Of a stretch of DNA of 64,000 nt, positions 20,719-31,771 are shown in pieces. Both the position numbers and the translations under genes were made by a program. Source of the DNA: Orobanche coerulescens (taxonomy: Eukaryota > Streptophyta > Magnoliopsida > Lamiales > Orobanchaceae); the NCBI GenBank assembly GCA_033398695.1, contig JAWKAU010000245.1, forward strand, positions 62,001 to 126,000. The letters are read 5' to 3'. Each line of letters begins with the position of its first letter. Position 1 is the first letter of the stretch. The notes beneath the pieces are model-generated. The model ran no database searches. It was given only the letters and a program-made list of their open reading frames with translations, and was not told the DNA's origin.

Positions 20719-21524
20719 TCCAATTATCTTTCAAAACTTCATCACTCTTCTCCCAAAAATATTTAAATACTATTCCATAGTGAAAATAAGTAATATATGG
20801 ATTATTCCAAAATGAATAATCAAATTCCATAAAATAACCATAAAATAGTTTAGATTCAAATAATAAAATTCTGTTTCGTAATTTTATAATTCAACTTTGA
20901 GATTTATAAGTAACTCGTGTATACAAATTACAAGAATGTGTATTTTTTTATCGAATTTATCATTGAGGGGTAAAGAATTTAATTCTTTTTAGAAATAAAG
21001 TTTTTAGTCGGAATATGAATAAAATCGAAAGACTCTTTAATTATTAAAAGATTAAAGGAACAAATCACAATTTTAACACTAAACTATACCCACTACAATA
21101 TGATTATTGTATATAAATAGCCAGTTTTTTCGAATTAGATAATTGAATATGATCAAGTATAGAATCATCAAATCGAGAGTGTTCAGCCTTTTCGCGGTAA
21201 GATAAAAATTTAATGAAATTTGGAAAAGAGGCTTCTTTCAATTTAAATAATAAATAGCATAATTAAAGTTTATCTTTTGATAATAGATTATAGATAAAAA
21301 ACACACACTAAAATTATAAGAGAAAAAAAAATCCATGGTATAGTGGCTTTATCCCAACCAAATTAATGTACTTCTATTATGTAGCCAAAATCTACAACGT
21401 AAAATCCTTTTGTTCAAATGTGATACAAGTAATTTATTCAGTAAATTTATTTAAGTGCAAAATGACACCCCACATAATATGATATATCTGTAACAATTAT
21501 TATGCATGTTTTGTTAATTTTATA

Positions 21525-21852
21525 TCAATAAAACCGATCACATCTAGAATTTACACAGCGGTCGCACGCATAAGAGGCGCAATCGTCGTCAGTCGCACAT
21601 TCAACCCCTCGACAAGCATTATAAGCCAGATACCAAGGATCGCATCTCGAATTTGTACATAGAGCACACTTGTGAATACCACAATCGTCGTCCGTCGCGC
21701 ATTCAATCCCTCGACAGTAGTCAGCAGGTTGTGATTGAGTTTTTTCTGTTGAAAAATTTAATTATCAATCATAATAATTGGATAAAAGATTTAGCTCACC
21801 GATGGATGCCAAGATGAATATGGCTACTAGGAAACCCACTTTTAAGTTACAT
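21525..21852 (-). pseudogene. Double-knottin peptide gene, segmental copy 2, stop at codon 2
   Basis: Exon 2 (21525-21745) is 221 bp and open, the same length as at 3162-3382, with only about two base changes. One alters the residue between Cys 4 and Cys 5 of domain 2 (CDHC to CDRC). All twelve Cys are kept. Exon 1 (21800-21852) has the same extra A as copy 1 and in addition the codon after ATG is TAA. The splice borders are intact. The peptide exon looks preserved while the signal exon is destroyed, so it is a pseudogene unless spliced to another exon 1 such as 22866-22917. Confidence 0.75.
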
Positions 21853-22346
21853 GTCTTTTGCTACCTATGAATATTGAATATTTTGTGATATATATAATAT
21901 ATATAAGTTTTTTTTATTGTCAAAGAAAATTTGGCCTGACGTTAGGCCGACAATAAGATTACTTATTTGTACATATTTATTGATCCCAATTCGTATATTC
22001 TTCTATTTAGAGTTGAATTATACGAATTGAAATAAAAAATATGAATAAATATGTATCTTGTATCGGCGTAACTAAAAAAATAATTTTATAAACTATTTTT
22101 TCTAAAAGGTGACACTTTTCACTGCACATAAATATCCCCCCAAAAAACCAAGAAACAAAAAATGATACATCAAAATCTAGTGTATATAGCTTACAATTCA
22201 ATGAAAATATGACTTGACGGACCTAATTTTTTGGTATGAAACCAACAAAATCTCCTGTCCGACTCTATATCATATAGAAAAAATACGATATATTACTACA
22301 TTCGGCTCACAACATCATACGTAGTTGAATAAAAGCTTTAGCTCAC

Positions 22347-22370
22347 CGATGGATGCCAAGATAAATATGA
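22347..22370 (-). pseudogene. Remnant of signal-peptide exon, segmental copy 2
   Basis: Only the donor side of the exon ('gctcaccgatggatgccaag') remains. The sequence then jumps into the downstream TATATAATATA stretch, so the ATG half was deleted relative to 4013-4064. Confidence 0.65.
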
Positions 22371-22865
22371 CATATATAATATATAAGTTTTTTACTGCAG
22401 ACAAGGAAAATTTAGCCTAACGTTAGGCCGGCACTAAAATTACTCATTTGTTCATATTTATTGATCCCAATTCGTATATTTTTTATTTAGAGTTGAATTG
22501 TACGAATTGAAATAGAAAAAAATATGAACAAACATGTAACTTAGTATCGGCGTAACTAAAAAATAATTTTATAAACCATTTTTTTCTAAAAGGTGTGATT
22601 CTTAATACACACAAAATTAAAACTAAATAACACTTTTCACTGCAAATAAATATCCCCCAAAAACCAAGAAAACAAAAAAATGATACATCAAAATCTATTG
22701 TATATGCTTACAATTCAAAGAAAATATGAGTTGACGGACCTAATTTTTTGGTATGAAACCAACAAAATCTCTTGTCCAACTCTATATCATATAGAAACAA
22801 TACGAAATATATTACTATGTTCGTCTCACAACATCATACGTAGTTGGATAAAAGATTTAGCCTAC

Positions 22866-22917
22866 CGATGAATGCCAAGATGAATATGACTAATAGAAAA
22901 GCCAGTTTAAGTTCCAT
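22866..22917 (-). pseudogene. Orphan signal-peptide exon, segmental copy 2
   Basis: A 52-bp open exon encoding MELKLAFLLVIFILAFI plus one base, followed by GTAGGC (still a GT donor). It is the counterpart of 4596-4647 and the only intact exon 1 in this copy. No cysteine exon of its own is seen. Confidence 0.65.
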
Positions 22918-22918
22918 G

Positions 22919-24618
22919 TCTCTTGCTACCGATAAATATTGAATATTTTATGGTGGTCTGTTTTTATATAAGTTCGTTTTATAGAGGGATTTTATCATCT
23001 TTGTGCGGTTTAGGTATTGTACGCTAACACTTTTGTCATTAATAAAATAAATGCTACTATTTATGAGGGTACGCTAATTTTTGAAGGAGTTACAAAGAGG
23101 TGCATTTTTAAATAAATGCTACTATTATACATATGACTGAATAGATTGTTTAAGAAAAAAAAAAGTAAGGTATCGTGCACTTTGAAAATATTATGTAATA
23201 TCTTAAGTAACTTCCTTTATTAAAACTTAATTAAATAATATACGACTTAGTAAATATAAAAATTACATCAATGAAAAACGAATATATTACAAATCTGGAA
23301 AACAAAAGTTAAAAAATCGGAAATAGTATAATATTACAACGAATTTAAAATGTAAATCAGTTAAATAAATATAGTCAAATAGTTATATTTTAAATAAATA
23401 GTTTAAGAAATTTAAAAATTAAATTATTTCGAAAATTAAAAATACTACACTTTAATTAATTATATATAAATTGAAGGAAATTAGAAAATAAATTAGATCT
23501 GGTTCTGTAAATTAGTTAAATTAAGTAAAAAATATTAAATCGTAAATAATCTGAAATAGTTTGTTTACGAGTTTAATTACAAAATTAGTTAAACTTGATA
23601 AAAAATACTAATTATGAATTTTTTAAATTGAATAATATAAAAATTAAATTAAATCTGAAAATCTATAAAAATGGAAGTTGATTAATGATCGCGTCAGGCA
23701 TGACAATTTTTATTTATACTACCTAATCTTTACAAGCATTAGTAGATTTAATATCTATAATCCATCTTACAAGATGTACCTATGAGAAATCTGGGAACCT
23801 AAATCCTATACTCGGGTTCATGACGTGCTATGAATACGTGAAAAATATAAAATATATATTGGATAAATAACATAAATGCCTCAATAAATTCACATACTTT
23901 GTGTATTGCTTCTGAATTAAATTGCATCATGAACTCGGGTTCATGATATAACAATCGAGAAATTTTAAAATACCCTAAATATTATCAAATTGTTGAAGGA
24001 AAACTCTAGATGACAAGAACTATAGCAAAATACTACATCCCTTCTCATTAATGAAACTCCTATGTATATAGAATGAGAGTACAAATTCTAGAATATTCTA
24101 TCCAAACTAGCCTAGCCACTCACAATAGGAATAACATAAGTAAAAAACAATCAACTAGATGAACGCACATAAAGTGTATTTCCTTAAACATTTATCATTG
24201 GGCTGAGTCAATCGTATATCTTTTGTTGCCTCGTCAAAACCTCATCAAATAAAAAATTCAATAAAAATTCTTTGATCACAGATAAAAAAAGACCATAACA
24301 TACACATTGCTTCATTTGCTTCATTTAGCCAATGTGATCCTTGCTTTGATCAATGCATCTCATATGTATCCTTTCTGTGTCGCCCCCGATTTTCGCGCAT
24401 GCATTTATTTTATAATTTATAGAAAGCGCATGAAATGTTTTAAATATCCAATAATTTATTTACGAATTTTATTTCAGTTATTAAATAAGGTCAAATTTTC
24501 CTTATTCGCATATCATAATTGTAGTTTACACCCAGGCTCAAGTCCAAGCTCTCGTATTATTAAAGCCTAGTAATATTTATTTTCTAAACAGTCCAATTCG
24601 TTGAGTTAGCCAAGTCAA
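22919..24618. other. AT-rich intergenic DNA (copy 2)
   Basis: Counterpart of 4649-5934 plus 13900-14273; no gene recognised. A 'cctcgtcaaaacctc' phrase lies at about 24229. Confidence 0.6.
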
Positions 24619-25544
24619 TTTTATTTAGAGAAATTTTCTTTTACACTAAAAGCTTTTGGGCTAATTTGTCACACCATAATCTTTTTTCTTTTCATCCGAC
24701 ACCAAAACCTTTCAAAAATTTTGAAATCACACAAATGTTGTGAATGGCATCAAGAATTTCCGTCAGAAAAATGAAAAAAATTCTGAAAATTCAGGAAAAT
24801 CTATAAACTCAGAAAAAATAAAAAAAATCTGAAAATTCTGGAAAAAATTCTGCAAAATTTAAAATCGGAAAAAATATCGGAACTTTTATTTTTTAAGAAA
24901 AAATTATCTGGAATAATAATATTATAAATCAGATCTTTTATTTAAAATTCAAAAATAAAAAATAAGAAATAAAAAAAATTCTGAAAATTCTGGAAAATTT
25001 AAAAAATCTGACAAAAAAATCGGAACATTTATTTTTTAAGAAAAAAATATATGGAATAATACTAAAATCAGAATTTTTATCTAAAATTCGAAAATAAAAA
25101 GTAAAAAATAAAAAAATTCAGAAAATTCTGGATAATTTAAAATATCTGAAAAAAATCGGAACTTTTATTTTTTATTTTTGAATTTTCCACAATTTTATTC
25201 AAAATTTAAAAAATTCTGATTTTTAATATTTTTCCATATATTTTTTTCTTATAAAATAAAACTTCCGATTTTTTGTAAGATTTTAAATTTTCTTAATTTT
25301 CAGAATTTTATTTTTTACTTTTTATTTTTGACTTTTAAATAAAAGATGTGATTTGTAATATTATTATTCCAGATAATTTTTTCTTAAAAAATAAAAGTTC
25401 TTCAGATTTTTTAAATTTTGCAGAATCTTTTCCAGAATTTTCAGAATATTTTTATTTTTTCAGACTTTTTGATTTTCCAGAATTTTTAGATTTTTTTTTT
25501 ACTTTTTATTTTTCTGACGGAAATTCTTAACGCCATCCACAACA

Positions 25545-28458
25545 TGTAACACCCCCAATCCGCTCAGGGATATTACACGCCGTAGAACCTTTCCTCAAGG
25601 ATCTACCAGGCTGGTAACGACATTTAACATCTCGACAATGCCTTCGAGGCTACAATGACTCAGTAGACCGATTTGGTCTTACCACAAATACATACAACTC
25701 AAATACAACTCATGCCCACGCAGGGGACAAAATACAACTACACCTGCATTTCGGAACAATACAAAGAATGGAAAATAAAGTACAACCGAACCAACACACG
25801 ATGTACGGTTCCTCATGTGATTAGTATCGATCATCTTTCATCATCCTTCATGCCGACCCCGTGTTATGCTCCAAAACCCGAATGCAAAACAGACATCCAC
25901 CCCGAATACTCGGGGGTTAGCAAAACTCCACTGTTTTGCTAGTGCAAATACAAAGTGCAAATACGAGCCATACAATTCACATTCCACGTATAACAATAAC
26001 CGAGGATCCTCAAAGATCCAAACGAAACGAAAAGTACTTCCCGAGGCAAGGGTTTGAGAAAACATTTCAAAAACGAAATATCATAAATCAATGGAAGTAA
26101 TTTATAAAAGCTTTAGAATGCCATCGAGAGTTTTAATAGAAAACAATTTAGGATTATCAAATCCTACTTTTCAAAACCAAAAGACAAAAGGGGTCACCGC
26201 CCCAAAGGTTTACTTTAGAAAATGACATTAACCAACCGTTGGGATTTTAGCCCCAAATCCAGAAACGACTTTTACAAAACCATTGGGATTTTAGCCCCAA
26301 ATCTCATCAACTCACGGTACACAAGAACGACTGTGAGGTTCGTATCCCAACATCAAAGTCCACAAATAAAGGATTTAAAACAAACAACAAAATACTCCAA
26401 AGTGCCATCCTAGCCAAGTAAGCCAAACGAACACTTACCTCTTACACACTTAGTCAATGCATGCAATCATGAAAACCGCTCAAAGCACTCATTTCCGGAA
26501 ATGCCAATATCAAATCACATTTGCAAAAATGCACCACAATTAACCGCGGACCACGGCCTTCGTGGATCCTGCCGAGACCCCGTCGGATCTAACCCACAGT
26601 GGTTAAAAGCAAACTCGCGGTCCACCTTCGTGGAGCCCTACCGAGACCCCGTCGGATCTAACCCGTAGTGAGCATACACACACACACGTTACTCATGCAA
26701 CACTAATATGCTAAGAATGTAAGTTCATTAAGAATACTCACTAGAGATGGCCATTAACTCGACACCATTATCAAACTCTTCAAAATTTCGATAACAAGAT
26801 TAAATAAGGAAATACACGATTCCATAACTTAAACAATATGAGTATCATCATAAAATCCTTCAACGTTCAAAATAATCGAATCATAATCAATTCTCAAAAC
26901 ACCATTCACAAAACACACGCGTCTTGAAAGAAAGCCTTTAACGAGGCCAAACCGAAATCTTTTGAAACTTCATTTCAAACAACCAAACAAACACATTAAG
27001 ACGACCACCGATCATCATATACATAAAACGAGAAAAGTATGAGCAAGGTACTTGCCTCGATACCACGAGCACGGAACCACGAACGGATACGGCTCAACCG
27101 GGAAGCTTCGGAACGCCCGATGCTAACGAAAAGGAATACGACAACGAACGGAACGGAAGAATCAAGCACGACCACGAGGAATCGACGAAAATGAACCTAA
27201 CGATTCGAAGAATACAATCACAACCACTTCTAAACGATTACGGAAAAGGAATACACCCGGAAACCCGCCTACGATTCATGTATATTCATACAAAAATAAC
27301 AACGAGGGCGGACCACAACCAAACCCTCTCGATTCCATAAAAATCCACAAAATATCCATGAATCCGTAGGAAAACTAAAGATACTAACAATATCAATCGT
27401 ATACACCATGAATCCACCAACGAAACGGAACGACCGGAAGAAAACCCAAAACCCCCAAATTGATCGAACTAGGGTTTTAGAGCATTACCTTGGAAGATTC
27501 GAGTACTAAGATCCGTAGAACACGCGTTAGATTGATTATCCGAGCCTCACAACCGAAAAGAAATGATGAAAATCGACCCCCGGATGAAGAACTCTCTCCC
27601 TCTCTAACTCTCTCTCTCGCGACTCGGTGGAAAGAATGGGAAGAATGAGCCGTCACGCTCAAAACCACATTTATAGTGCAACACAAGACCTATCGGCCGG
27701 CCTATCGGCCGATAGGCTAACCGATACCCCTACGGGATGCCGGCGAGAGTCTATCGGCCCCCTATCGGCCGAAAGGCTCCCGGGAGTGCTCGGCCAAAAT
27801 CAAACGACCATAACTCTCTCGTCGGACTCGATTGACTCACCGCTTGAACCATTGGAAAGCTAATTCGATGTTCTATAATATTGCAAAGATTTATAATTTT
27901 TGGAGTCGCCAAAAATTAATGGTGATCTAACAAAGACGAACTCATACTTAGAAAAGTCGTTTAGTAATCCTGAATTCAACAAAACGACACCGAAACCCGA
28001 ACTCGAATACGAACCAAGATACGGTTACGAAGTACTCACAAAGACGAATCTAAGAGCTAGTAGAACACACACCCGACCACCCGAAGGCTCGAAATTCGAC
28101 AACGGAAGGTAATTACCCCAAACTTTGGGAAATTACGAAAATGGCCCAAAGGCCCGAAAATCACGATACGTGATCGAATAACCAAACCGAAGTTCACAAC
28201 ACGTCCAACAAAGATAAACGGACTTGCGGGAAACTCGAAACAACAGTTTCGGATGAGATTCGCAAGAATCGAACTCAAGTGCGGAAATGTCGCTAAAAAG
28301 CACAGAACTCAACGAAACAACACCGAAACGAACTCGGATGTCAAAAAGTGTAGAATTAATCATTCTCAGAATGACGAAACGGTCATGAGCGAGTCGTCAA
28401 AACGGACTCCGACCGAAAAAAAAGAAATTACCGGAAATCGAAAATTGCGGATATTACA
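25545..28458 (-). mobile_element. Solo Ty3/gypsy LTR (2.9 kb, minus strand)
   Basis: Reads TGTAACACCCCC to GGATATTACA on the plus strand, flanked by the 5-bp duplication CAACA (25540-25544 and 28459-28463). There is no primer site, gag, pol or second LTR, so it arose by LTR-LTR recombination. On its own strand it has a CTATCGGCCGATAG palindrome group (27689-27776) just upstream of TATAAAT (about 27670), a donor-like 'ccaaggtaatg' (about 27485), 'gaggcaagtacc' (about 27050) and a duplicated 'gggttagatccgacggggtc' unit. It is related to the LTRs at 37935 and 59894. Confidence 0.92.
27689..27776. repeat. CCTATCGGCCGATAGG palindrome cluster in solo LTR
   Basis: Four copies of CTATCGGCC in 88 bp; one (27701-27716) is the perfect palindrome CCTATCGGCCGATAGG, another (27761-27776) has one pair broken. 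The cluster sits just upstream of the LTR's TATA box on the minus strand, the position held by TAGCGCACGCTA arrays in the plus-strand LTRs. Confidence 0.8.
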
Positions 28459-28579
28459 CAACATTTGTGTGATTTCAAAGTTTTTGAAAGGTTTTGGTGT
28501 CGGATGAAAAAAAGATTGTGGTGTAACTTCAAATTAGCCCAAAAGCTTTTAGTGTAAAAAAAATTTACCCTTTTATTTA

Positions 28580-29862
28580 TTATTCCAAATGTATTATCAA
28601 GAACATATTATTTCTATTCTTACTATTATAATTCTAACCACTATTTTTTCATTACTATTAATATCATAATTATCATTAACGTAAAAATTAGTTGGCTAAT
28701 TAGCTTTTTGATCAATGGGTCCTTCCTCCCAGATTTTCCAGAATCATCAAAGATCACATAATCAACTCTCTCATATTCTTCTAATTGGTTGAGAGTCCCT
28801 TTTTCCCCAAAACTCTCTAAGCTTTAAAACTCTTACTCCCTCAAGTAAACACTACAAGTATAAATACATAACAGAAACTATCATAAATATTTTGAAACCT
28901 ATACACAACACAATACACGACAGAAATAAAAAAAAAAGAATAGAAAGCTGCCCATAACTTTTCTCCACGGCAGAATCGAGCAAGAAAGTTAATGGCTCTT
29001 TTTACACAATTCACATCAATAATACAAATTCCCTCTACAAATCCTACTGCAAAACAGGGAGAATCAGCATCGTCCAGCCCCGAATCGAAGTTCCTGCCTG
29101 GCATTAATCAGACACCTCGACTTCTCTCCGGCGAGGTAAAAAACTCATATCTAATATTTTCTTCGTGTATTTGAAGCAAAACCAGGAGAAATTATTTCCT
29201 CAAACCATTGAGCCGTTCCTCGTCAATCAACAAAGTCAAACTGAAATTTACAAATCAAACCTAACACCTTGTCCAGTCGGCCGAACCAGAATTCGGATGT
29301 CTCAACCCCAGTATACACAAATCCAATTTCGAAATTCATCCACACACATCTACCAGTCCAGAATCGGCTAAATTCCCGTCACTCTATCTCAACCAGATTC
29401 AGGTCGAGCCTGAAACCCACCTTTGCCTGCGTTGTCGATTTGAAACCACCTCTTTCACCAGAGTCCATCAAATTCCACTTTCCAGCTCTGATTTCCGGCG
29501 ATTTTTCGCCCTTTGAACCAGATCTTCCCTTTTGATTTTAACCCCTTCACCTCCTCGTCCGCTGCCCCAAAAAAATCGGACTCACAGTGGAGTTCCACCG
29601 AACCAAAACCACATCGAACCCAGTGGAATCATGTTCGACCGACACCAAATCCTTCGAACTTTCCTCATCCCAAAACTAATTTTCACCGTCGTCGAACCTG
29701 ACCACCGAGACAGTGCCGAGCCCACGCCGAATTCCCAATTTTCGTTTGTAATCTGAAGTCTGGACATAGATGAGGGTTCCATGTCGTTTGTGTGTGAGTG
29801 TTTGTGTATCGGTATACATGTGTGTGTGTGTGAGTGTGTGATTTTCTGCGAGGAGTGTTTAT
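28580..29862 (+). other. Unassigned DNA between foldback element and gypsy stack
   Basis: No domain recognised. There is a promoter-like 'agtataaatac' at about 28856 and, 130 bp on, an ATG frame (28992-29132) ending in front of GTAAAAA that could be a first exon. From about 29380 to 29760 the composition becomes C-rich and UTR-like. A TG/GT microsatellite (29798-29843) follows. It could be a host gene's 5' end destroyed by the insertions, or the 5' part of the oldest gypsy element; neither can be shown. Confidence 0.3.
29798..29843. repeat. (TG)n microsatellite
   Basis: Imperfect TG/TGAG run. The Cys/Val-rich reading frame across it is a repeat artefact that happens to join the downstream zinc-knuckle frame. 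Confidence 0.85.
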
Positions 29863-29971
29863 ATGGAAAGGGTGTCTGCTATAGCTGCGGGAAGCTAGGT
29901 CACACAAGCCGACATTGTCCACAATCTAAGGGCGAAGGACAAGCATCGGGAGGTCAAGCTCGAGTCTACTC
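29863..29971 (+). pseudogene. Oldest gypsy element, piece 1: Gag zinc knuckle
   Basis: Encodes KGVCYSCGKLGHTSRHCPQS with an intact C-x2-C-x4-H-x4-C knuckle (29877-29918), then GQASGGQARVYS. The frame is cut at 29971 by an LTR and resumes exactly at 37761 after removing one TACTC duplication (VYS then MNQADHSPDTV). Upstream capsid coding is absent, so the element is truncated at about 29863. The knuckle binds genomic RNA during packaging. Confidence 0.9.
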
Positions 29972-30138
29972 TGTAATACCCAAGATCTTCGTTCCAGTTT
30001 TGTTGAGTTTTTCTGCGGGATATCGGTTTGGCGTTGCCTATGTCATTAGATTGTTGTGCCACGTTTGGTTGTGTCATGAGTTGACACGTGTTTGATTCCC
30101 ATTCCAGATCATTTCTTCAGGTTTGACTCATTTCAGTG

Positions 30139-30513
30139 TAGCGCACGCTACCGCTTGTGGTGTAGCGCGCGCTACTGTGTTGTGATTAGCGCACGCTACC
30201 TGGTGTGTAGCGCGCGCTAATTGGCAGTCCAGAGACAGTCCAGGAGTTACTGGACTGAGACCGGAGTCTCGCTAGCGCACGCTATGGTTGGTAGCTAGAG
30301 CATGCTATTGTCTATTTAGCGCACGTTATTTCTTTGTTCCAGCGCACGCTACCTGGTAGGTGCAGATCTGTCCAGGAGCTACTGGACTGGATCCGTGACT
30401 CGTTAGCGCACGCTACGCTTATAGGCTAGTGCACACTAACAGTGTTACATGCGGTAAGTTCTAGGCGTTGACCTCGTTAGCGCGCGCTAATACTGCCTGG
30501 TTAGCGCACGCTA
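30139..30513. repeat. Array of ~12 TAGCGCRCGCTA units
   Basis: About twelve units, including three perfect TAGCGCGCGCTA palindromes, interleaved with two hairpin-like 'tccaggag-ttact-ctgga' type segments (30239-30265 and 30359-30392). The last unit precedes the TATA hairpin by 6 bp. Confidence 0.85.
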
Positions 30514-30519
30514 ATAACT

Positions 30520-30539
30520 GTCCAGTATAAATACTGGAC
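30520..30539 (+). promoter_or_regulatory. LTR TATA box in a perfect inverted repeat
   Basis: Left arm GTCCAGTA, loop TAAA, right arm TACTGGAC. The arms differ completely from those at 6700-6720, but the layout and the preceding 'ttagcgcacgctaataac' are the same. Confidence 0.65.
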
Positions 30540-31637
30540 AACAGGCTTTCCTTCCCCATTTTCTTCTTTTTTCTCTCCTTTTCATTCCCAGCCATCGGGA
30601 AACGTCTCTAAGGGAGATTTTGGGCGACCTTCTTCATTAAGATTCATCTTGGAGCGGATTTGTAGGTGTTTAACAGCATCTAATCATCTCCTTTGCTCAA
30701 ATCAAGGTAATCTCTTCTTAGAACCCTAGTTTCTTGACTTTGGGGGTTTTTTCTTGGTTTTGGTGATTTTTACCCGATCTCATCCGATCGGTTGAGTATT
30801 ATTGATTGTCTTGGCTGTGGCTTTTGATTTGACAACCCATTTATTGATTTTATATCACCCGGAACAATGATTCTTGATTTCCTTGAGAACACTTATATCC
30901 TTATTGTTTTTAGATCAATTGGGATGCCGATTAGTGTTATTGATTCGTGTTGGTGTTATCTTCGTAGTATTCATGGGGTTGCTGGATTCTTGGTCGTCTT
31001 TGGAAGTTCGAGGGCTATCCGACCGTGTCCGTTCGTTGTTCCGTTGCTCGTGGTATCGAGGCAAGTATCTTGCCCATACATTACGTATTTTGTGGATTTA
31101 ATATTTGGTAGTCGACGTTACGTGCCGAATGAATGTCTATAATTAACTTTCAAAGGAATCGGTATGCTTTTCAATATTTCCTTAAAGATGACTCGTATGA
31201 TTTCGTTGTTAAATGTGCTTGTCTAAGTATGTGTATTATTGTTGAGTATAGGAATACCTTACTTTCGTAGGGTATCGTTTTGTGTGAATATGTCGTTTGT
31301 AGATTTAAAGTTTAACCTTTCGTTGAGATATGCGTGGGGGAACGTGTGTTTATTGATGATCATGTGACTTTGTGTGATAAAGGTGGTAACTCCTTTATGA
31401 GGAGGTTGTGCCGTTCGGCGTGGTAGGAAAGTATTTTCTCTCGTTGCTATGTTATTGGTATTAGCTGCATCGTTGAATTCTAGTGTTAATTGTTTCGTTA
31501 CTTGGTCGTGAGTATGTGTTGGATGAACTAGCCATTCTAGTAAGGTACCTCGACTATATATAATGTGATTGACTTTCCAGGATTGTGTTTTGCAACTATG
31601 AATTATGATCTTTTGGGTGTGTGAGTTGTTGTCCTTC

Positions 31638-31771
31638 CACCCGGAGCGTTCGACGGGATGTCTGGGGGTCGATACTAAGGGGTACGGCCGCGGAAGTGGT
31701 TTCCCACCCGGAGCGTTCGACGGGGCGTCTGGGGGCCGATGCTAAGGGGCACGGCCGTGGGTTACCAAGTG
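31638..31771. repeat. 67-bp tandem repeat, two units (5' LTR)
   Basis: Units start 'cacccggagcgttcgacggg' at 31638 and 31705 and contain 'aaggggyacggccg'. The 3' LTR has three such units. Confidence 0.9.

Larger units (their letters stand above)
20719..24719. repeat. Segmental duplication, copy 2 (uninterrupted)
   Basis: Matches 2349-5934 plus 13900-14374. This copy lacks the gypsy insertion and therefore gives the ancestral sequence at that site ('gagtcaatcgtatatc'...'aaacctcatcaaata'). At its right end it continues into the complete foldback element. Confidence 0.92.
24628..28570. mobile_element. Foldback / Mutator-like MITE (~1.0 kb) split by a solo LTR
   Basis: Flanked by the 9-bp duplication TTTTATTTA (24619-24627 and 28571-28579). 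Left end GAGAAATTTTCTTTTACAC and right end complement GGGTAAATTTTTTTTACAC begin inverted arms more than 100 bp long (sharing 'ctaaaagcttttgggctaat' and 'catccgacaccaaaacc'). The interior is AT-rich and itself self-complementary ('aagaatttccgtcagaaaaa' at about 24754 against its complement at about 25508). Without the 2.9 kb LTR and its 5-bp duplication the element is about 1,024 bp. A 9-bp target duplication and long terminal inverted repeats indicate a Mutator-like non-autonomous element. No coding capacity. Confidence 0.85.

Noticed and set aside
29781..29870. Cys/Val-rich N-terminus fused to the zinc knuckle
   Set aside because: It is encoded by a TG microsatellite; only the knuckle part is supported.
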